Shown: piece by piece, positions 14,619 through 18,845 of the stretch
Position numbering within the stretch: position 1 is the first letter of the stretch
How the letters are laid out: each line of letters begins with the position of its first letter
Assembly (NCBI GenBank): GCA_947653315.1
Contig: CANTGP010000008.1
Coordinates: 1 to 18,845, forward strand
Direction: 5' to 3'
Length of the DNA stretch: 18,845 bases
Source: an uncultured Lachnospiraceae bacterium
Lineage (GTDB): Bacteria > Bacillota > Clostridia > Lachnospirales > Lachnospiraceae
The notes under the pieces: model-generated
The model's database searches: none
Seen by the model: the letters and a program-made list of their open reading frames with translations, nothing else
Told to the model about the DNA's origin: nothing
Made by a program: the position numbers and the translations under genes

Positions 14619-16142
14619 ATGGAGAAAAATATCGTTTTAACGATGCGGGGGATATGCATGACTTTCCCCGGGGTAAAGGCCCTGGACAATGTGGATTTTA
14701 CGTTGCGCAAGGGGGAAATCCGGGCGCTGATGGGGGAAAACGGGGCTGGTAAGTCCACCCTGATCAAATGCCTGACGGGGGTAAACAAGTTTGAAGCCGG
14801 GGAAATCCATGTGGACGGTATTGAGGGTCCCATTGTCAATAAGGATACCTTGGATGCCCAGAAAAAGGGAATTTCCACGGTATATCAGGAAGTAAACTTA
14901 TGCCCGAACCTGTCCGTTGCGGAAAACCTGTATATCGGACGGGAGCCTTTGACAAAAATCGGAACGGTCAACCGCCGTAAAATGAATGAAATGGCGGCAC
15001 AGTTGATGCGTGATTTGGATTTGGACATAGAAGTAACACAGAATTTGGAAAATTATTCACTGGCATTGCAGCAGATGATTGCGATAGCCCGTGCTGTCGA
15101 TATGAAAAGCAAGGTTTTGATTTTGGATGAGCCCACGTCTTCCCTGGACGACCACGAAGTAAGCCTTTTGTTTAAAATGATGCGCAGGCTGCGGGAGCAG
15201 GGAGTAGGCATCGTGTTCGTTACCCACTTTTTGGAACAGGTATACGAGGTGTGCGACGGTATTACCGTACTGCGTAACGGGACGCTGGTAGGGGAATATA
15301 CGGTAGAGGAACTGCCCCGGGTGAAACTGGTGGCGGCCATGATGGGCAAGGATTTTGACGATTTGGCATCCATTAAGCCGGAGGGCGAGAAGGACATGTC
15401 CCATGCGCCTTTGGAAATCGAAGCAAAAGGATTGGGCCATGCGGGCAAGATTAAGCCCTTTAACTTGGATATCCACAAAGGGGAAGTGGTGGGGCTGACC
15501 GGGCTTCTCGGAAGCGGAAGAAGCGAACTCGCCCGCGTCATTTACGGGGCTGACCGGGCACAGAGCGGAACCCTTAAAGTGGACGGGAAAGAAGTGAACA
15601 TTAAGAGTCCGCTGGATGCCATGAACCTGGGTATGGGTCTTCTTCCCGACGACCGGAAGGCGGAAGGCATCATCGGGGACCTGTCGGTGCGTGAGAACAT
15701 TATTCTTGCCATGCAGGCGAAGCTGGGAATCTTCAAACGCATCCCCATGGCGAAACAAATCGAAATTGCGGACCAATACATAGAAATGCTGAGCATCAAG
15801 ACGGCAACCAGGGAAACGTTAATCAAACAGCTTTCCGGCGGTAACCAGCAGAAAGTCATTTTGGCGAGGTGGCTGGCGACCAATCCGGACTTCCTCGTAC
15901 TGGATGAACCGACGAGGGGAATTGACATCGGAACGAAAACGGAAATCCAAAAGCTGGTCATTAAGCTGGCGGACGAGGGCAAGAGCCTGATTTTCATTTC
16001 CTCCGAAGTGGAGGAGATGCTCCGTACCTGCAACCGTTTGGCGGTGCTGCGCGACGGTGAAAAAGTAGGGGAGCTGAATGCGGACGAAATGTCGCAGGAA
16101 GGTGTCATGAAAGCAATAGCGGGAGGTGGAGCGAATGGGTAA
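14619..16142 (+). CDS. ytfR: YtfR-type sugar ABC transporter ATP-binding protein (tandem ATPase)
   Basis: This cytoplasmic ATPase (507 aa) has two fused ABC domains. Domain 1: Walker [10 protein letters not shown] (39-47), degenerate signature YSLALQQM (146-153), Walker B LILDEPTSSLD (167-177) and H-loop His203 in VTHFLEQ. Domain 2: non-canonical Walker A GLLGSGRSE (295-303), signature LSGGNQQK (405-412) and Walker [12 protein letters not shown] (426-436). This pattern, with one composite canonical site, is normal for the sugar CUT2 family. The start ATG 14619 follows GGAGGAGG (14605-14612) at 6 nt. The gene ends with ATGGGTAA, overlapping the permease start by 8 bp. Sequence and neighbours (two different permeases follow) point to the Ytf/Yjf type, not Rbs or Mgl, which have one permease gene. 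Confidence 0.92.
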   Translation: MEKNIVLTMRGICMTFPGVKALDNVDFTLRKGEIRALMGENGAGKSTLIKCLTGVNKFEAGEIHVDGIEGPIVNKDTLDAQKKGISTVYQEVNLCPNLSVAENLYIGREPLTKIGTVNRRKMNEMAAQLMRDLDLDIEVTQNLENYSLALQQMIAIARAVDMKSKVLILDEPTSSLDDHEVSLLFKMMRRLREQGVGIVFVTHFLEQVYEVCDGITVLRNGTLVGEYTVEELPRVKLVAAMMGKDFDDLASIKPEGEKDMSHAPLEIEAKGLGHAGKIKPFNLDIHKGEVVGLTGLLGSGRSELARVIYGADRAQSGTLKVDGKEVNIKSPLDAMNLGMGLLPDDRKAEGIIGDLSVRENIILAMQAKLGIFKRIPMAKQIEIADQYIEMLSIKTATRETLIKQLSGGNQQKVILARWLATNPDFLVLDEPTRGIDIGTKTEIQKLVIKLADEGKSLIFISSEVEEMLRTCNRLAVLRDGEKVGELNADEMSQEGVMKAIAGGGANG

Positions 16143-17214
16143 GTTAAAGGACATTACGAAGAAAAGATTGTTTTTGCCGATTTTCAGTATGATTCTCGTA
16201 ATACTGATTAATGTGGTTTATGATATTGCCAGCGGGAATCCGCCGTTTTCCTTTTTCAGTATCACCATCCGTCCGATTACGGGCGGCAGCAGTGTACTGT
16301 TCGGGCGTCTCATTGATATCCTGAACAGGGGGAGTGAGGTGGCGATTCTTGCCATTGGTATGACGCTTGTGGTATCGTCTTCGGCGGGGACGGATATTTC
16401 CGTGGGTTCCGTCATGAGTCTTTCGGGCGGTCTGTGCTGTATGCTGCTGGCGGGATACGGCGTAACAAACGTATCCGAATATGCAAGCCCTCTTTGGGTG
16501 GGACTCTTGGCAGGTGTCGGCATTGCGTGCGTCTGCGGATTGTTTAACGGCTTTTTGGTGGCTTACCTGAACATACAGCCCATGGTTGCCACTTTGATTT
16601 TATGGTCGGCGGGGCGCGCCATCGGCCTGCTTTTGTGCAACAGCCAAATCGTATATGTGCGCGTACCCTCTTTCCAAATATTCGGTTCCTATGTGGGAAT
16701 CATTCCGACGCCCATCATCATCGCGGCGGTTTGCATTTTAATCGCTTCTTTGGTACTGCGTTTTACCGCCCTTGGCACGTTTATCCAGGGTGTCGGCATC
16801 AATAAAAAGGCGGCGAGGATTTCCGGTTTTAATTCCTCAAAGATAATCCTGTTAACTTATGTCATCTGCGGTCTGTGCGCAGGGATTGCGGGTTTGGTGG
16901 CAACGTCCCGTATTTATTCTGCGGATACGAATAATATCGGATTGAACATGGAGCTGGATGCCATTCTTGCGGTTGCGCTTGGCGGGAACAGCCTTGGCGG
17001 CGGTAAATTCAACCTTGCGGGTTCCATTATCGGCGCTTATACCATCCAGTCCGTAACCACCACACTGTACGCGCTGGGCGTTTCCTCCGCACAGGCGCCG
17101 GTGTTTAAGGCGATTGTCGTAATCCTGATTGTCGTAATCCAGGCGGAGCCGGTGAAAGAATACTTCAAAAAAATGTCCGCAAAGAAACTGGCAGCAAAGG
17201 AGGCGAGGTCATGA
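16135..17214 (+). CDS. ytfT: YtfT-type sugar ABC transporter permease
   Basis: This is one of two membrane subunits of the importer, a BPD_transp_2 protein of 359 aa with about eight to ten hydrophobic helices. AILAIGMTLVVSSSAGTDIS followed by VGSVMSLSGG, then LNIQPMVATLILWSAGRAIG and GVGINKKAARISGFNSSKI, are typical family landmarks. ATG 16135 is preferred over the in-frame GTG at 16126, because GGGAGG (16121-16126) would overlap the GTG but is well placed for the ATG. The start overlaps ytfR by 8 bp and the stop overlaps the next gene by 4 bp (ATGA), so the two permeases are probably made in equal amounts as a heterodimer. Confidence 0.9.
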   Translation: MGKLKDITKKRLFLPIFSMILVILINVVYDIASGNPPFSFFSITIRPITGGSSVLFGRLIDILNRGSEVAILAIGMTLVVSSSAGTDISVGSVMSLSGGLCCMLLAGYGVTNVSEYASPLWVGLLAGVGIACVCGLFNGFLVAYLNIQPMVATLILWSAGRAIGLLLCNSQIVYVRVPSFQIFGSYVGIIPTPIIIAAVCILIASLVLRFTALGTFIQGVGINKKAARISGFNSSKIILLTYVICGLCAGIAGLVATSRIYSADTNNIGLNMELDAILAVALGGNSLGGGKFNLAGSIIGAYTIQSVTTTLYALGVSSAQAPVFKAIVVILIVVIQAEPVKEYFKKMSAKKLAAKEARS

Positions 17215-18242
17215 AAAACAAAAAGCTGAAAATCAACAGTAATAACCTGTTGCTGATTATCACCGTTGTATTGTTCGTGCTGATGTACATCGGCGGATGC
17301 GTGGTGTATGCGGATAAGGGCTTTACCCGTCTGCAGACGTTCCTGTTTATTTTAATTGACAATGCGGGACTGATTTGTCTTGCCAGCGGCATGACCTGCG
17401 TCATGCTGACGGGCGGTATCGATATTTCCGTGGGCAGTGTGGTCGCCATGGACTGTATGATTATCGCCGTGGGAATCGAACGCTGGGGCTGGGGCAGTCC
17501 GGCGCTGATGCTGTTGGTTTTGGTGGTAGGTCTTGTGTTCGGTTTGGTGCAGGGATGGCTGATTGCCTACTTAAAGATACAGCCCTTTATCGTAACAATG
17601 GCAGGAATGTTCTTTGCCAGGGGTATGACGGCGGTCATTTGTACCGAGCAGGTGAGCATCACCAGCGACCCGTTCTTTACGAAACTGTCCGGTTTTAAAA
17701 TCGAAATGCCTTTCGGGATTGGCGCATACGTGAACAAAAAGGGGATTCCCCAGATTCCGTATGTCAGGGTTTCGGTGATTGTGGCATTATTGGTAGTTCT
17801 GGCAGTGTTCCTGATGCTCCGCTATACGCGGTTCGGACGCAGTATCTACGCGGTAGGCGGCAACCAGCAGTCGGCGACGCTGATGGGACTGGACGTGAAA
17901 AAAGTAACGTTAAAGGCATATGTACTGTCCAGTTTCCTGGCATCCATCGGAGGCATCTGTTATTGCCTTAACACCATGTCGGGAACGACCACACAGGCAA
18001 CCGGGCTGGAAATGAGCGCCATATCATCGGCGGTCATCGGCGGTACCCTGTTGACCGGCGGTGTGGGAAATGTCGCGGGGTCGCTGTTCGGCGTATTGAT
18101 TAACGGTACGATTTCCAAACTGGTACAGACCCACGGACAGCTCATCGGCGCCTGGGCGAATATCGTGACGGCGGTATTGCTGTGCTTCTTTATCGTGTTG
18201 CAGGCGGTGTTTGTGAAGGTGAAGGAGCGGAAGAAGGCTTAA
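17211..18242 (+). CDS. yjfF: YjfF-type sugar ABC transporter permease
   Basis: This is the second, non-identical permease (343 aa) of the importer. LICLASGMTCVMLTGGIDIS then VGSVVAMDCM, YLKIQPFIVTMAGMFFARGM, and RFGRSIYAVGGNQQSATLMG match YjfF-like proteins. It is predicted to pair with the YtfT-type protein and to be driven by the tandem ATPase. The start ATG 17211 overlaps the previous stop by 4 bp and has GGAGG (17198-17202) upstream. It is the last gene of the operon. No simple terminator follows; the next structure is the very long inverted repeat beginning at 18269. Confidence 0.91.
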   Translation: MKNKKLKINSNNLLLIITVVLFVLMYIGGCVVYADKGFTRLQTFLFILIDNAGLICLASGMTCVMLTGGIDISVGSVVAMDCMIIAVGIERWGWGSPALMLLVLVVGLVFGLVQGWLIAYLKIQPFIVTMAGMFFARGMTAVICTEQVSITSDPFFTKLSGFKIEMPFGIGAYVNKKGIPQIPYVRVSVIVALLVVLAVFLMLRYTRFGRSIYAVGGNQQSATLMGLDVKKVTLKAYVLSSFLASIGGICYCLNTMSGTTTQATGLEMSAISSAVIGGTLLTGGVGNVAGSLFGVLINGTISKLVQTHGQLIGAWANIVTAVLLCFFIVLQAVFVKVKERKKA

Positions 18243-18268
18243 GGGGCGGATAGGCTTGAAGGGCGGAC

Positions 18269-18589
18269 GCAGGAAACAGGCGCGGAGCGCCATATGCGGT
18301 TTCCGCTGCCGTCCTGCCGGGGGGCGTTCCCCTTCCGTGTTTTTCAAATCCTGACTGCAAAAACGGGATATTTCTAATTGCTTTCCCCATATGATTTATG
18401 GTCAACGGCGGCGAAACTCCTCACTTCGTTCGTCAGACAACGCCGCCTGGAACGACCATAAATCATCCGGGAAAATCAATAAGAAATATCTCCGTTTTTT
18501 TGAACAGGATTTGAAAAACACGGAAGGGGAACGCCCCCCGGCAGGACGGCAGCGGAAACCGCATATGGCGCTCCGCGCCTGTTTCCTGC
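18269..18589. repeat. Very long inverted repeat / hairpin element (321 bp)
   Basis: The outer arms 18269-18353 and 18505-18589 are perfect reverse complements over 85 bp. Inside them, pairing continues with small gaps: CAAAAACGG (18358-18366) with CCGTTTTTTTG (18492-18502), GATATTTCT (18367-18375) with AGAAATATC (18482-18490), 13 bp around ATTTATGG (18391-18403 with 18454-18466), and GGCGGCG (18407-18413) with CGCCGCC (18441-18447), closing a 27-nt loop. Each outer arm has its own small palindromes, such as GGCGCGGAGCGCC and GCGGTTTCCGC. No transposase gene and no clear target-site duplication is visible. It could be a MITE-like mobile repeat, a structured RNA or a large terminator. Open frames across it are by-products of the repeat. 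Confidence 0.9.
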
Positions 18590-18617
18590 TGGTTACGGAA
18601 AAAGGGGAGCGCTTAAT

Positions 18618-18651
18618 CGGTTCACAATTTCCGTATATAATGTGTTATAAT
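18618..18651 (+). promoter_or_regulatory. Candidate promoter for the acetyltransferase gene
   Basis: Two TATAAT boxes (18636-18641 and 18646-18651) lie about 90-100 bp upstream of the start codon. The best -35 choices, TTCACA (18621-18626, 19 bp from the second box) or TTAATC (18613-18618, 17 bp from the first), are poor. This points to a separate transcription unit after the long inverted repeat. Confidence 0.35.
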
Positions 18652-18739
18652 GTTTTATGTGATTTGGGAAGATATAATACAATTAATGTTTTCCTTAGAT
18701 ATTATTAAATTATAATCGGAATTTAGCGGAGGGATTGAT

Positions 18740-18845
18740 ATGGGTAAGGAACCCGTTATTGAAACAGACAGGTTAATTTTGCGTCCGATTACACTTGATG
18801 ATGCGGAAGCCTGTTTCAGTTGGAACAGTGATGAAAGAGTTACAA
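18740..18845 (+). CDS. GNAT-family N-acetyltransferase, N-terminal fragment cut by the window end
   Basis: An ATG at 18740 follows GGAGGG (18728-18733) at 6 nt and stays open to the window edge. The 35 residues read ETDRLILRPITLDDAEACFS followed by WNSDERVT, the characteristic opening of RimJ/RimL-like acetyltransferases (acetyl-CoA dependent transfer to an amine, often a protein N-terminus or a small molecule). The catalytic core lies outside the window, so the substrate cannot be proposed. It seems unrelated to the sugar genes. Confidence 0.75.
   Translation, partial: MGKEPVIETDRLILRPITLDDAEACFSWNSDERVT

Noticed and set aside
13727..14878. A 383-codon open frame on the minus strand across ytfQ and the start of ytfR
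   Set aside because: It runs through two real genes and the hairpin between them, and its translation looks like no known family.
18391..18708. A 105-codon open frame on the plus strand within and after the long inverted repeat
   Set aside because: Most of it lies in the repeat arms, and the minus strand of the other arm encodes the same peptide because the arms are complementary. It has no good ribosome site and no recognisable domain, so it is best seen as a by-product of the repeat.

Overview
The window looks like a chromosomal sugar-uptake and sugar-sensing island from a motile, anaerobic Firmicute of the Clostridia, probably Lachnospiraceae. The grounds are strong AGGAGG-type ribosome sites, lipoprotein binding proteins with Ala/Pro/Thr-rich linkers, a YesM/YesN-type two-component pair, AraR-type GntR repressors and sigma-A promoters with TTGACA boxes. 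The exact genus cannot be read from the sequence.

Layout. (i) 1-2094: a methyl-accepting chemotaxis receptor with its own promoter and upstream inverted repeats. (ii) 2095-6453: a ChvE-GguA-GguB type multiple-monosaccharide ABC transporter (binding lipoprotein, double ATPase, permease), with a strong promoter, a roughly 195-nt leader and a hairpin after the binding-protein gene. (iii) 6545-11852: an AraR-like GntR/LacI-fold repressor, then a three-component sensor: a YesM/LytS-type histidine kinase, a lone YtfQ-like sugar-binding lipoprotein and a YesN-type AraC response regulator. (iv) 11883-12956, minus strand: a second AraR-like repressor, divergent from (v) 13403-18242: a second ABC importer of the YtfQ-YtfR-YtfT-YjfF (galactofuranose-like) type. 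(vi) 18243-18739: an intergenic region dominated by a 321-bp inverted repeat with perfect 85-bp outer arms. (vii) 18740-end: the start of a GNAT acetyltransferase, cut by the window edge.

How the parts may work together (inference). The lone binding protein at 9178-10233 is a paralogue of the transport binding protein at 13403-14530 but has no permease beside it. With the kinase and regulator it resembles the XylFII-LytS-YesN three-component xylose sensor of Clostridium beijerinckii, here apparently adapted to the sugar carried by the YtfQ-type importer. Two AraR-type repressors would add local sugar-responsive control. The chemoreceptor promoter and the chvE promoter share the same arrangement of repeats and core elements, so attraction to a sugar and its uptake may be switched on together. 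No sugar kinase, isomerase or glycosidase lies in the window, so substrates can only be guessed: pentoses or hexoses such as arabinose, xylose or galactose for ChvE/Ggu, and a furanose-type sugar or fructose for the Ytf set.

I found no rRNA, tRNA, CRISPR array, transposase or phage gene.
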